A stretch of 39,700 nt of DNA from a bacterium UBP11_UBA4055 (GTDB lineage: Bacteria > UBA4055): assembly GCA_002382735.1 (NCBI GenBank), contig DFZN01000019.1, positions 1 to 39,700 of the forward strand, read 5' to 3'. Both the position numbers and the translations under genes were made by a program. The notes under the pieces are model-generated. The model searched no databases. It was not told where the DNA came from and saw only the letters and a list, made by a program, of their open reading frames with translations. This document shows positions 7,879 through 16,462 of this stretch, in pieces; the stretch's first letter is position 1; the number at the start of each line of letters is the position of its first letter.

Positions 7879-7903
7879 AAAAAAAAAGCGATATTTCTAT
7901 CGC
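7879..7903 (-). terminator. Intrinsic terminator between pyrR and pyrB
   Basis: Read on the minus strand, a perfect 6-bp stem GCGATA/TATCGC with a GAAA tetraloop is followed by nine T. The stem starts one base after the pyrR stop codon. It would end transcripts from the Hsp70-pyrR side before pyrBC. The gap is too short for the full Bacillus-type antiterminator/anti-antiterminator set, and I see no PyrR binding-loop consensus, so PyrR control here is speculative. Confidence 0.85.
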
Positions 7904-7904
7904 C

Positions 7905-8453
7905 TTAATTCTTTTCAACCAGGTAAACTGCATCCTCTTTATCGACTTCAGTGAGTTTGACCCGTATCTCCTGTGTGGGAAGTGTTTTTACCACTTCTCC
8001 AATAAAATCAGGCGCGACAGGCAGTTCTCTGTGGCCTCTGTCGATTATTGCCGCGAACTGAATCATTTTTGGTCTTCCGATGTCCATAATAGCATTGATT
8101 GCCGCATTCACGCTTCTTCCAGTAAATATCACATCATCCACGATCACGACTTTTTTACCGTCCACGCTGAAGGGCATATCGTTAATAGAAAAATTCGGCA
8201 CTTTAAGATTAGAACGGAAGTCGTCCCTGAAAAGCGTGGCGTCCAGCACACCGAACTCAACATCGGACAATCCCGAATTTTTTATCTCGTTGAATATTCT
8301 TCTTGCTATGAACTCGCCTCTGGTTTTCAGCCCGACAATAACAAGCGTGTATTCTCCCTTATCATTCTCTATTATCTCTGAAGAGATCCTGCGGATCGTC
8401 TTAGTGAGTTTCAGCTTGTCCATTATCGTATGCAATATTTTCGCATTAGGCAT
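7905..8453 (-). CDS. pyrR: Bifunctional PyrR: pyrimidine operon regulator / uracil phosphoribosyltransferase
   Basis: The protein is 182 residues, the usual PyrR size. The PRPP-binding motif reads VVIVDDVIFTGRSVNAAI (about 101-118), the hallmark of type I phosphoribosyltransferases. In Bacillus, PyrR binds pyr mRNA and represses by attenuation, with minor uracil phosphoribosyltransferase activity; the pyrBC neighbours fit this. ATG is preceded by AAAAGGAG. It starts 14 bases after the stop of the Hsp70 gene, so it is probably on the same transcript, an unusual partner for a pyrimidine regulator. Confidence 0.95.
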   Translation of the reverse strand: MPNAKILHTIMDKLKLTKTIRRISSEIIENDKGEYTLVIVGLKTRGEFIARRIFNEIKNSGLSDVEFGVLDATLFRDDFRSNLKVPNFSINDMPFSVDGKKVVIVDDVIFTGRSVNAAINAIMDIGRPKMIQFAAIIDRGHRELPVAPDFIGEVVKTLPTQEIRVKLTEVDKEDAVYLVEKN

Positions 8454-8467
8454 AAATAATTCTCCTT

Positions 8468-11188
8468 TTATTCATCGATCCAGTCTGAAATGTCTTCTTC
8501 TCTATCGTCTTTTTCCTTTGACTGGCCTTCAGCTTTTTTCTTTAAATCCTTTGATGTGAAGAGCTCGTTGACTTCCTCTTCCGTGAAAGATTCATCCGAG
8601 TTCTCTGGTACGCTTTCGATCGGCACACCGCTCTTGAACGACCCCTCTTCCTTGATCCTTAAAATATCTTCGTCGGTCAGATATTCGCTCCTGTCGATTA
8701 TGAATTCAGATTTACCTATCTCATCAAGCTCATCGTCAAATGACTGGCTTTCAGTAACGGAAGAATCTTCCATTGAAACACTGTCAAAATCATCATCCTG
8801 CTTCTTATCAATGTCTGTAAGATCGATCTTTTCTATCTCCTGATCGGCTTCCTCGTCTTCGATCATAGCGGAATCCGCTTTTGCCATTGAATCGAATACA
8901 TCATCAAGCTCATCCTCTGTTTCAGGGACCGTTTCGGGCGGATCAGTCTCAACTAATGCGGAATCGGTTTTTGATAATGACTCGAAAACATCGTCAAGGT
9001 TTTCTTCAGGTATTTCATTGTCGGATCCCGGTTCTTCATAAACAGGGTGGGATTCTTTTTTATTCATTTGAAATTGAGGTTCTTTTGCAGATTTCTCCAG
9101 TTCTTCAAGAGATTCGTCATAGCTGCCCTTGCTCTCTTCTGTACTCAAAGTCTGAGGAGCATGATCTTCTTCGGTGAACATGGATTCTATCTCACTGTCG
9201 ATCTGCTCGATCTGTTCATCCTCGCTCATGGGTTCCTGTTCAGTTGCCTGAAGAGGAGATTCAGGTTCGGCAGATATTTTTTCCGTCTCTTTTGAATCGA
9301 ATCTTTCAATAAATTTGCTGTTTTCCAATAGATTCTCTTCCGTCGGATCTTCAATCGACGATTTTGATATCTCGTCAGGTTTGAGAGACCTGTTCAGTAT
9401 TGATGCTTCTTCTTCAATCTCTTTTTCAAGTTCTTTACTGGTCGTAGTCGTTATTTCGGATTTTGCAAGTTTATCTTCGTCAACCGAATCGTTTACCGGC
9501 TTTGATTTATATATCTGACTTTCTTCGAATGTTTCGCTGTCGGTTCCCAGTCCTGAAGCGACAAATACATCATTTACAAGACTTACCGCATTGTCTTTTT
9601 TCTCGTTTTTGATCACTGTTGCGTCAGGATCGGTGTCCTCGGTAAAAGATTCAGTAGTAACATATTCCCGTCTCCTGGGGAACATATTATTGAGTTTCTT
9701 TTTTTTCTGGTCTATCTGGTCCTTAGTCAGCGATCCCTCTCTCGCAACCTGAATCTCGCTTTTCTTTCCTGTTTCCGGATCCTTTGCAGTAGCATGGATT
9801 ATGCCGTTGATATCGTATTCATAATTGAAAATGACCGGTGAATTCTCCTGTTTCGACGGAAAATCCAGCGTAGTAGTACCTATAACAGTACAGAATTCGG
9901 GATCAGGATCCTCTCCCTGTATCACGACCATTTTAACCTGCGTCTGATTGGGCGCGGATGTATAGAATATCTGGCTTTTTCTCACCGGGATCTTGCTGTT
10001 CTTGGGAATAATTATCGCATTTCTTTTATTGTCGAATTCGTCCAGTGTTATTGCGCCGAAACTGTGGGCTGTCACATCAGACACATTGATCGCGCCGTAC
10101 TTCATCCTCACCATGTCGTTGACGGGTTCGTTCATGTTTTTTGCGGATGTGATCCCCGCCTGGATCGCCGCACCCAGGGCAACGGCCTCGTCAGGATTAA
10201 CATGGATCACAGGCTTTTTCCCCGTGACCCTGAAGATCATGTCGTGAACGGCCGGTATCCTTGTGGAACCTCCCACCATCAGTATCTGGTCAATATCTTT
10301 CCAGTCAAGGCTTGCGTCGGTCATAACAGCGTTTATCAGAAGCTCTGTTCTTGTGATAAAATCCGCGATCAGGTCCGCGAACAGTTTCCTTGTCACAGTG
10401 ACCCTTGCCGACTTGCCTTTTGCCGACAGATACAGAGTAGTACTCAATTTTGAAGTGAGAACTTTCTTGGCGTTCTCGGCTTTCAACCTGAGATCCTGAA
10501 CAAGGACCGGGTCCTCAAAAAGATCTATATCATGCTGCTGTCTGAACTTGTCATTCAGATAGACCATAAGTTTTTCATCAAAATTATTACCCCCAAGCTG
10601 CCTGTCCCCGTCACTTGCCAGGACATCGAAATCCGAGTTATTCACCTTCATTATAGTGACATCAAAGGTACCGCCTCCGAGATCGTAAACCATTATCTTC
10701 TGATCCACATTCTTGTCAAGTCCGTATGTCAGGGCCGCTGCTGTAGGTTCGTTTATTATCTGGGTTACATTTATGCCTGATATTTTTCCCGCGTCTATGG
10801 TCGCTTTTCTCTGATTATCGTTGAAATAAGCCGGAACTGTTATCACTACATCGGTTATCTTATCGTTCAAGAAACTTTCAGCGTCCTCGATAAGCTTTCT
10901 GACGATCATTGCAGATATATCTTCGGGTTTATACTCTGTATCTTTGTATGTGAATTTGTAGTCAGAGGATCCCATCTGCGATTTGATCGAAGAAACGGTT
11001 CTGTCCGGCTCGGCAACACTGGACTGCTTAGCTATGCTCCCGACAATTATCTGATCTTCATCGAACATCACAACCGACGGAGTGATCCTTTCTCCTTCTT
11101 TGTTCGGAATGATCTCGGCTTTGCCAAATTCGTTCACCATAGCTATTGCTGAATTAGTGGTACCCAAGTCAATACCTATCATCTTCAT
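8468..11188 (-). CDS. Hsp70 (DnaK-type) chaperone with a long acidic repeat tail
   Basis: The protein is 906 residues against about 640 for DnaK. The ATPase domain is complete (1-370): DLGTTNSAIAMV, PAYFNDNQRKAT (119-130), NEPTAAALTYG, DLGGGTFDV and VGGSTRIPAV (305-313). A substrate-binding beta domain follows (about 375-485). The alpha-helical lid is not recognisable. After a basic spot (KKKK, PRRR; 495-507) the last 400 residues are acidic, serine-rich and probably disordered. They include repeated DDVF(E/D)S-x-x-K-x-DSA units at 731-747, 761-777 and, degenerate, 799-815. The usual DnaK C-terminal EEVD-like end is replaced by DISDWIDE. GrpE-like and J-like genes lie immediately upstream, so this is probably a dedicated chaperone. 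The ATP-driven fold is certain; its client is unknown. Confidence 0.93.
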   Translation of the reverse strand: MKMIGIDLGTTNSAIAMVNEFGKAEIIPNKEGERITPSVVMFDEDQIIVGSIAKQSSVAEPDRTVSSIKSQMGSSDYKFTYKDTEYKPEDISAMIVRKLIEDAESFLNDKITDVVITVPAYFNDNQRKATIDAGKISGINVTQIINEPTAAALTYGLDKNVDQKIMVYDLGGGTFDVTIMKVNNSDFDVLASDGDRQLGGNNFDEKLMVYLNDKFRQQHDIDLFEDPVLVQDLRLKAENAKKVLTSKLSTTLYLSAKGKSARVTVTRKLFADLIADFITRTELLINAVMTDASLDWKDIDQILMVGGSTRIPAVHDMIFRVTGKKPVIHVNPDEAVALGAAIQAGITSAKNMNEPVNDMVRMKYGAINVSDVTAHSFGAITLDEFDNKRNAIIIPKNSKIPVRKSQIFYTSAPNQTQVKMVVIQGEDPDPEFCTVIGTTTLDFPSKQENSPVIFNYEYDINGIIHATAKDPETGKKSEIQVAREGSLTKDQIDQKKKKLNNMFPRRREYVTTESFTEDTDPDATVIKNEKKDNAVSLVNDVFVASGLGTDSETFEESQIYKSKPVNDSVDEDKLAKSEITTTTSKELEKEIEEEASILNRSLKPDEISKSSIEDPTEENLLENSKFIERFDSKETEKISAEPESPLQATEQEPMSEDEQIEQIDSEIESMFTEEDHAPQTLSTEESKGSYDESLEELEKSAKEPQFQMNKKESHPVYEEPGSDNEIPEENLDDVFESLSKTDSALVETDPPETVPETEDELDDVFDSMAKADSAMIEDEEADQEIEKIDLTDIDKKQDDDFDSVSMEDSSVTESQSFDDELDEIGKSEFIIDRSEYLTDEDILRIKEEGSFKSGVPIESVPENSDESFTEEEVNELFTSKDLKKKAEGQSKEKDDREEDISDWIDE

Positions 11189-11198
11189 ACTGATCCCC

Positions 11199-11732
11199 TC
11201 ATTTCAATAGAATTCTTCTTGCCTGAGAAATTATAGCAAGCATTTCCTCAGCCTCAGATCGCATTTTTACATTTGGCGAATTGATCCTTGTCCTCCATTT
11301 CCTGAACTCTGAATCTATCCTGCTTTTGATCTCTTCCTGTGTGAAATCCGAATCAAGCCTCAGAGCTTTATAATAGAATTTTTCGTCCTTTATATCCCCG
11401 TCAGCAGCCTGCTTGAGTATGTTCTCGCTCTCCTGGGATAGTGTTTTATTTATCGCTTTATCTTTCTTCTCTTTCTTCGCTCTCGCTTCTTCTTCGATCA
11501 GAGTCGCCTGCTTTTCAACTACCCTAAGATTGTGCTTTATATCCTCGTTATCGGGATCGTACTGAAGTGCCTTTTCGAAATACTTCCTGCTGTTTTCGTA
11601 ATCCTTTCTTTTGTAGTAGGCAACACCCGCTTCATAGAGCTGAACACTTCTTTTGATCCTGATCTCGTCAAGATGAGATCTTTTTTCTTTCTTACCCTGA
11701 AGTTTCTCTTTGAGTTTATCGAAAAAAGACAT
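11199..11732 (-). CDS. TPR protein with a C-terminal J-like domain lacking HPD
   Basis: I take ATG at 11732 (177 residues) over an upstream TTG at 11738; the ATG lies two bases after the GrpE-like stop. Residues about 28-62 form a tetratricopeptide repeat (LYEAGVAYYKRKDYENSRKY, then ALQYDPDN). Residues about 64-110 are a charged helix. Residues 118-177 pattern like a J domain: FYYKALRLDSDFTQEEIKSR, a basic helix FRKWRTRINSP, then EAEEMLAIISQARRILL. The HPD tripeptide that stimulates Hsp70 ATPase is absent; INSP sits about where it should be. Its position between GrpE-like and Hsp70 genes suggests an Hsp70 co-factor that docks without classical J activity. TPR is clear; the J relation is inference from pattern. 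Confidence 0.75.
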   Translation of the reverse strand: MSFFDKLKEKLQGKKEKRSHLDEIRIKRSVQLYEAGVAYYKRKDYENSRKYFEKALQYDPDNEDIKHNLRVVEKQATLIEEEARAKKEKKDKAINKTLSQESENILKQAADGDIKDEKFYYKALRLDSDFTQEEIKSRIDSEFRKWRTRINSPNVKMRSEAEEMLAIISQARRILLK

Positions 11733-11734
11733 TC

Positions 11735-12547
11735 TCAAGTTGCCTGTTTTGAGTTAAATTTAAATATCTGGACCATTTCCGGTCTGATCTGGATATTTCC
11801 TTTTCTGAAACCTGATTTCAGTACTCTTTTAACAGTATTGTCAAGTTTCTCATCGTCCGTTTCTATTTTATCAACAGCATTGCTTTTTTCCGGATTGAAC
11901 TTTTCGCCTTCCGGAGTTTTCTCTATCGGAGTAATATCGTTCCTGTAGAGAATCTCGATAAGCTCGTCTCGAAATGTCTTTAGTTTCTTACATTCTTCTC
12001 CATTTGTCTCAGCAGAATGTTCGATCTCATTTTCTATCCTGTCATGGAAAAGAAGCAGGTCGTGCACGAACGGTTTCATGGCGGAGAAAACAAAATTCTT
12101 TTTGTATGAATCCAGCTGAGAATAGAGTTCTTCGAAAGCTTTTTCTTTCACGCTGTCCCCTGCGAATTTTTCCTTGAATGAATCGTTGATCTTGTTTATT
12201 CCTTCTTCGGTCTCGAATTTCATCAGCAGAAGACTGTTCTGCATTTTCTGAATGGTCTGTAAAAGCTCATTCTTCATATTGAAAAGCATTTCGTTCACAT
12301 TAAGAACTTTCTGCTCGATCTTCTGTATCCTTTGATTAATATCCTGCTTGACAACATCGATTTTTGAATCTAACTCTTCCGAATTGTGTTTAATTTCATC
12401 AGATTTGAATTTTGAAGATATGTTGTCTTCGGAATACAGTCCCGATTCAGTAAGCTCCTCGATAATATCATCGAAATAATAGTCGGAGTTGAATATCTCA
12501 GACCTGTTTATCTCGAAATCATCTTTTTCTCTGCTAGACTTTGACAT
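11735..12547 (-). CDS. GrpE-like nucleotide exchange factor with extended coiled-coil N-terminus
   Basis: I choose ATG at 12547 (270 residues) because AAGGA lies five bases upstream; an in-frame TTG at 12598 would overlap the OmpA-family gene and is less likely. The C-terminal half follows the GrpE layout: helices at about 134-203 (FEELYSQLDSYKKNFVFSAM, then FRDELIEIL), a beta wing with GEKFNPEKSNAV in the place of GrpE's FDP-x-x-H-x-A segment, then TVKRVLKSGFRKG and IRPEMVQIF near the end. The N-terminal 130 residues are charged and strongly heptad-like, longer than in GrpE of about 200 residues. It should release ADP from an Hsp70, most likely the one encoded two genes downstream. The family call is fairly firm; the pairing is inferred from gene order. 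Confidence 0.85.
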   Translation of the reverse strand: MSKSSREKDDFEINRSEIFNSDYYFDDIIEELTESGLYSEDNISSKFKSDEIKHNSEELDSKIDVVKQDINQRIQKIEQKVLNVNEMLFNMKNELLQTIQKMQNSLLLMKFETEEGINKINDSFKEKFAGDSVKEKAFEELYSQLDSYKKNFVFSAMKPFVHDLLLFHDRIENEIEHSAETNGEECKKLKTFRDELIEILYRNDITPIEKTPEGEKFNPEKSNAVDKIETDDEKLDNTVKRVLKSGFRKGNIQIRPEMVQIFKFNSKQAT

Positions 12548-12569
12548 AAGTATCCTTGAATGTAAAATT

Positions 12570-14372
12570 CTATCTTGTTGAAATAACCCTGAACTCAATT
12601 CTTCTGTTCTGAGCTCTTCCTTTAGAAGTTTTGTTTGAAGCTATCGGTTTTGACTCACCGAAGCCGATCGAACTGAGCTGAGATCTGCTTATGCCCAGAA
12701 CATCCGAAAGATAATTTGTTACGCTTTCCGCCCTCAGCTGAGACAGTTTCAGGTTGTACTCATCGCTTCCCTGACTGTCCGTGTGACCCTCTATCTGTAT
12801 AACGATACCGGGGTTGTCCAAAAATATTCTCTTTACCGAATTAAGCGTTTCATATGATTCAAATTCAAGCTCAGCCGATCCTAATTTGAAATAAATATTG
12901 TTGAGGATTATTCTTTCGTCTTTCTTCAGTATCACAGCGTCAGGGCAGCCGTCTTCGTCTTCAAAACCGTTGAAAGTTTCAGCGTCGTTGGGACACTTGT
13001 CCATGCTGTCCTGGATGCCGTCACCGTCGTTGTCATACTCCGGACAGCCGTCAGTATCGTCCCATGCGTCAAAATCTTCAGGCTCGTTCGGGCATTTATC
13101 GAGATTATCGACTATTCCGTCGCCGTCATTGTCTGATTCTGGACAGCCGTCCTGATCCTCGAACCCATCGAATTCTTCAGGTTCGTTCGGGCACTTATCC
13201 ACGCTGTCCTCTATACCGTCGCCGTCGTTATCTGATTCGGGGCAGCCGTCCTCGTCCTCGAACCCGTCAAGGTCTTCAGGCACGAGAGGACACTTATCGA
13301 GATGATCCTCTATACCGTCGCCGTCGTTGTCTGATTCGGGACAGCCGTCCTCATCTTCGAACCCGTCAAAATCCTCAGGCTGAGTCGGACATTTATCAAG
13401 TTCGTCTATCAACCCGTCCTTATCAGTATCCGGATCTATCCAGTTGCCGCAGAATGTGAGCCCGAGATAAGCCTGCCATACAGGAGCATCTTCGTTCAAT
13501 CCCGCAAATCCGCCCATCGTGGCCGAGAAATTATCATTCCCGACGAATTTGAACCCTGCGCCGGCTCTCTGAGGAAATTCTTCCCCTGTCACAACAACAT
13601 CTTTTTTATCAACCAAAAGCTCACCGTCCCATTCAAAGAAGATGCTTGCCTTTTTATTAAAATATATCTCGACTCCGGCGCCCAGTGTCCACGCGTCGGG
13701 AAGAATATCGACATCAAGCGATAGCGAATCGTGCTTTTCGGTGGCGGTCCTCCAAAGGTATCCTCCGTTCAAAAGGAATCTGAAATAATCGTTCCCGAAA
13801 GATGTCATTATCTTTCCGCCGAAAGTGGCCATAGGATTATACAGGAACTCATCGCTGAACTTTCTGTGGTTATAGTACCTGATCGTATCACCGGGGACTT
13901 CAGTGTATCTGGCAAAATAATCAAGGTCGTCCAAATCTTTTATTACAGGGACCTGACCGTAAAGATACATTCCGGCTCTGAAAGTCCCTGTTCTCTTGAA
14001 AGATGTTCTCAGACCGAATTCCAGATTATTGAGCTTTGAAAGTGTATGGTTTACATTATTGCTGTCCCTCGAATCTATGGCAAAAGAAGCTTTTGCATTG
14101 ATATCAATATAATTACCGAGACTGAAAATCAGCGACATGTGGTTTGTTGACTGGAAATAATCATCCAGTTTTGAACTTTTAACTATCAGAGTGTCGCTCT
14201 CGGCAGCCGAACCTATCAGAGTTGACAGATTGAGGGCAAAATATCCGTTCCCGTAAGTTTCAGGACTGACCAGCTTCATGAATCCAGAATGACCCGAGAT
14301 CGAACTGGAAAATGCAACCGAAAACATTATCATGATGGCTGTCGTAAGTAGTTTTCTATAGCTTTTATACAT
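12570..14372 (-). CDS. Outer-membrane OmpA-family protein with five thrombospondin type-3 repeats
   Basis: ATG at 14372 is preferred over 14381: GAGG ends nine bases before the former and directly abuts the latter. The product has 600 residues: a signal peptide (KLLTTAIMIMFSVAFSSS), about 300 residues typical of an outer-membrane beta barrel, and five calcium-binding TSP3 repeats of 33 residues (pattern D-x-D-x-DGI-x-D-x-x-DKCP-x-x-PEDFDGFEDEDGCPE). The OmpA C-terminal domain follows (IYFKLGSAELEF, IEGHTDSQGSDEYN, LSQLRAESV, GRAQNRRIEFRV), which binds peptidoglycan. It should tie the outer membrane to the wall. A possible promoter lies upstream. The GrpE-like gene follows after about 20 bases. 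Confidence 0.93.
   Translation of the reverse strand: MYKSYRKLLTTAIMIMFSVAFSSSISGHSGFMKLVSPETYGNGYFALNLSTLIGSAAESDTLIVKSSKLDDYFQSTNHMSLIFSLGNYIDINAKASFAIDSRDSNNVNHTLSKLNNLEFGLRTSFKRTGTFRAGMYLYGQVPVIKDLDDLDYFARYTEVPGDTIRYYNHRKFSDEFLYNPMATFGGKIMTSFGNDYFRFLLNGGYLWRTATEKHDSLSLDVDILPDAWTLGAGVEIYFNKKASIFFEWDGELLVDKKDVVVTGEEFPQRAGAGFKFVGNDNFSATMGGFAGLNEDAPVWQAYLGLTFCGNWIDPDTDKDGLIDELDKCPTQPEDFDGFEDEDGCPESDNDGDGIEDHLDKCPLVPEDLDGFEDEDGCPESDNDGDGIEDSVDKCPNEPEEFDGFEDQDGCPESDNDGDGIVDNLDKCPNEPEDFDAWDDTDGCPEYDNDGDGIQDSMDKCPNDAETFNGFEDEDGCPDAVILKKDERIILNNIYFKLGSAELEFESYETLNSVKRIFLDNPGIVIQIEGHTDSQGSDEYNLKLSQLRAESVTNYLSDVLGISRSQLSSIGFGESKPIASNKTSKGRAQNRRIEFRVISTR
12944..13440 (-). repeat. 99-bp tandem repeats encoding TSP3 units
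   Basis: The CAGCCGTC block recurs at about 12946, 13045, 13143, 13243 and 13342, a period of about 99 bases (33 codons). Copies differ at scattered, mainly third, positions, so the array is old and not a recent expansion. Each unit encodes one Asp-rich calcium-binding TSP3 motif with a Cys pair (DKCP, DGCP). Confidence 0.85.
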
Positions 14373-14416
14373 ATCACTCATCCTCTTTTACTTTTACCTG
14401 CTAATTACAGCTTTAA

Positions 14417-14445
14417 AAATTAACTATAAGTTTTCAAATAGTCAA
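14417..14445 (-). promoter_or_regulatory. Possible promoter of the OmpA/chaperone genes
   Basis: On the minus strand, TTGACT (14445-14440) is followed after 17 bases by TAATTT (14422-14417), 45 bases before the OmpA-family start. The -35 is good and the -10 is weak. It lies just after the ligA stop in the only longer gap of this stretch (about 85 bases). Confidence 0.35.
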
Positions 14446-14458
14446 GCATAAAAGTGAA

Positions 14459-16462
14459 TTAAAAAGTAATATTCATGACTTCAAGAAGCTGCCTTTCATC
14501 CGTGATCTTTATACCCATTTCTGTTGCTTTGTCGAGTTTGGAACCGGGATTTTTTCCGCATAAAAGTGAAAAGACCGATGATCCGACGGAAGAGGACACC
14601 TTACCGCCACTCTTAATGATAATATTCCGCAGATTCTCTCTTGAAAAGGATTCGAAAGTTCCTGTAATCACAAAAATCCTGTTCTTGAAGAATTCGATCC
14701 CTGAGCCCTCACTTTTTATATATCGGGTACAAACTCCGGAGTTTTTAAGTTTTTCTATCAGCAGAACATTTTTTTCGAGGCTGAAATATGAAACGAGCGA
14801 CCCTGCGGTCTTTTTGCCGACATCAGGTATTCCGGTCAGATCTTCTTCGCCGGCAGACATAAGGCTCTCTATCCTCCCGAAATGTTTTGCGAGAGATAAA
14901 GACGCTTCTCTTCCTACATGCCTTATGCCCAGACCGAAAATGAGGTTCTCGAGACTTCTCGTCTTGCTCTCAGAGATACTCACGATCAAATTATGCGCCG
15001 ATACTTCACCCATACCATCAATTGAAGATAGAGAGTTTTCTGAAATTTCATAAATTCCGGCTATATCAGAAACAATATTTTTTTCTGTGAGCGAAGCGAC
15101 AAGTGCGGGTCCCAACCCGGAAATGTTCATGGCCTGCTTTGAGGCAAAATGTTCTATCTGCCTTCTTATCTGCGCCGGACATGAGGAATTAATGCATCTG
15201 AACACTACTTCATCTTCAGGTCTGAAAAGTTTCGAAGAGCAAACCGGACATGTTTCAGGATAATTGTACTCAGATGAATCAGCTGACCTTTTTTCGAGAT
15301 TGACTCCTATTACCTGGGGTATTATCTCTCCGGCCTTTTCGATCATTACCCTGTCGCCTATTCTGATGTCTTTCTCTCTGATCTCATCGAAGTTATGCAG
15401 CGTCGCCCTTTTGACGGTTGTCCCCGAAAGTATCACCGGCTCAAGAACAGCTACCGGAGTTACCGCCCCTGTTCTTCCTACCTGAAGAATGATGTCATTA
15501 ATCGTGGTTTCAGCCCTGTCCGGCATGAACTTATAAGCAATTGCCCACCTTGGGGATCTGGCGGTCTCGCCCAGTTTATTCCTAAGACCGATCTCGTTCA
15601 CTTTTATTACCAGTCCGTCAATTTCATATTCCTGACTGTTTTTCACTGCCTCTTTAATCCTGCACTCCTCAACGACTTCATCAATGTTCGTGCATATTCT
15701 GTAATAATCTGAAACAGGGAACTTGAGGCGCCTCATAAGTTCAAGATTTTCAGAATGGATGCCGTAAGAACCGCCGCCGGAATAATAATAACACAGTGCT
15801 CTGAGGGATCTCTTTTTTACTTCTTTCGGGTCCAGAAGCTTTAATGAGCCGGCGGCGGCGTTCCTCGGATTTGCGAACGGTTCCAGATCGTTCATCTCGC
15901 GCTGCCTGTTCAGTTCCCCGAAATCTTCTTTACCGATGTATATCTCGCCCCTTATTTCAAAATCATGATCAGAGGCTATTTCTGAGGGTATGTCCTGAAT
16001 AGTCAGAAAATTTCTCGTGATCTCATCTCCCTGCTCGCCGTCTCCCCTGGTGGCAGCATACTTAAGCTTCCCTTTTTCATATACTGCCGAAAAAGCCAGA
16101 CCGTCGATCTTGTATTCAACGCAGTATTCGATATCTTCTGTACGGTCGAGTTGCTTTTTTAATCTTACATCAAATTCTATAAGATCATCTCTGTTATAGC
16201 TGTTCGATATTGAAAGCATCTTAACTGAATGCCTGACCTTTTTAAATCCTTCGTTAAGGTCAGAACCCACTGCCTGCGATGGAGAAATCTCATCGCTATT
16301 AAAAAGGCTGCCGTCAGAGCTGTTTTCCAGTTCTTCAAGTTCCTTTAAAAGCATATCGTATTCATAATCGCTGACTGCGGAGACGCCCTGCTTATAATAC
16401 AGGTCGTTGTATTTCTTTATCTTTTGTCTTAGAGCTTTTATCTTTTTCGAAATATCATCCAT
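14459..16462 (-). CDS. ligA: NAD-dependent DNA ligase
   Basis: The 667-residue enzyme seals nicks in replication and repair using NAD. The layout is complete: N-terminal Ia domain with the YYKQGVSAVSDYEYD segment, adenylation site EYKIDGLAFS with Lys118, the OB fold, a C4 zinc finger (CPVC then CINSSC, about 405-432), helix-hairpin-helix repeats (MNISGLGPALV, GLGIRHVG, IPDVGKKTA) and a C-terminal BRCT domain (about 590-667). The start ATG lies inside the end of the uracil-DNA glycosylase gene (8-base overlap), so two repair genes are translationally linked. No gap or frameshift is seen. Confidence 0.97.
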   Translation of the reverse strand: MDDISKKIKALRQKIKKYNDLYYKQGVSAVSDYEYDMLLKELEELENSSDGSLFNSDEISPSQAVGSDLNEGFKKVRHSVKMLSISNSYNRDDLIEFDVRLKKQLDRTEDIEYCVEYKIDGLAFSAVYEKGKLKYAATRGDGEQGDEITRNFLTIQDIPSEIASDHDFEIRGEIYIGKEDFGELNRQREMNDLEPFANPRNAAAGSLKLLDPKEVKKRSLRALCYYYSGGGSYGIHSENLELMRRLKFPVSDYYRICTNIDEVVEECRIKEAVKNSQEYEIDGLVIKVNEIGLRNKLGETARSPRWAIAYKFMPDRAETTINDIILQVGRTGAVTPVAVLEPVILSGTTVKRATLHNFDEIREKDIRIGDRVMIEKAGEIIPQVIGVNLEKRSADSSEYNYPETCPVCSSKLFRPEDEVVFRCINSSCPAQIRRQIEHFASKQAMNISGLGPALVASLTEKNIVSDIAGIYEISENSLSSIDGMGEVSAHNLIVSISESKTRSLENLIFGLGIRHVGREASLSLAKHFGRIESLMSAGEEDLTGIPDVGKKTAGSLVSYFSLEKNVLLIEKLKNSGVCTRYIKSEGSGIEFFKNRIFVITGTFESFSRENLRNIIIKSGGKVSSSVGSSVFSLLCGKNPGSKLDKATEMGIKITDERQLLEVMNITF

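Noticed and set aside
12548..12598. A longer GrpE-like protein starting at TTG 12598
   Set aside because: It overlaps the OmpA-family stop and has no convincing ribosome-binding site, while ATG 12547 has AAGGA at five bases.
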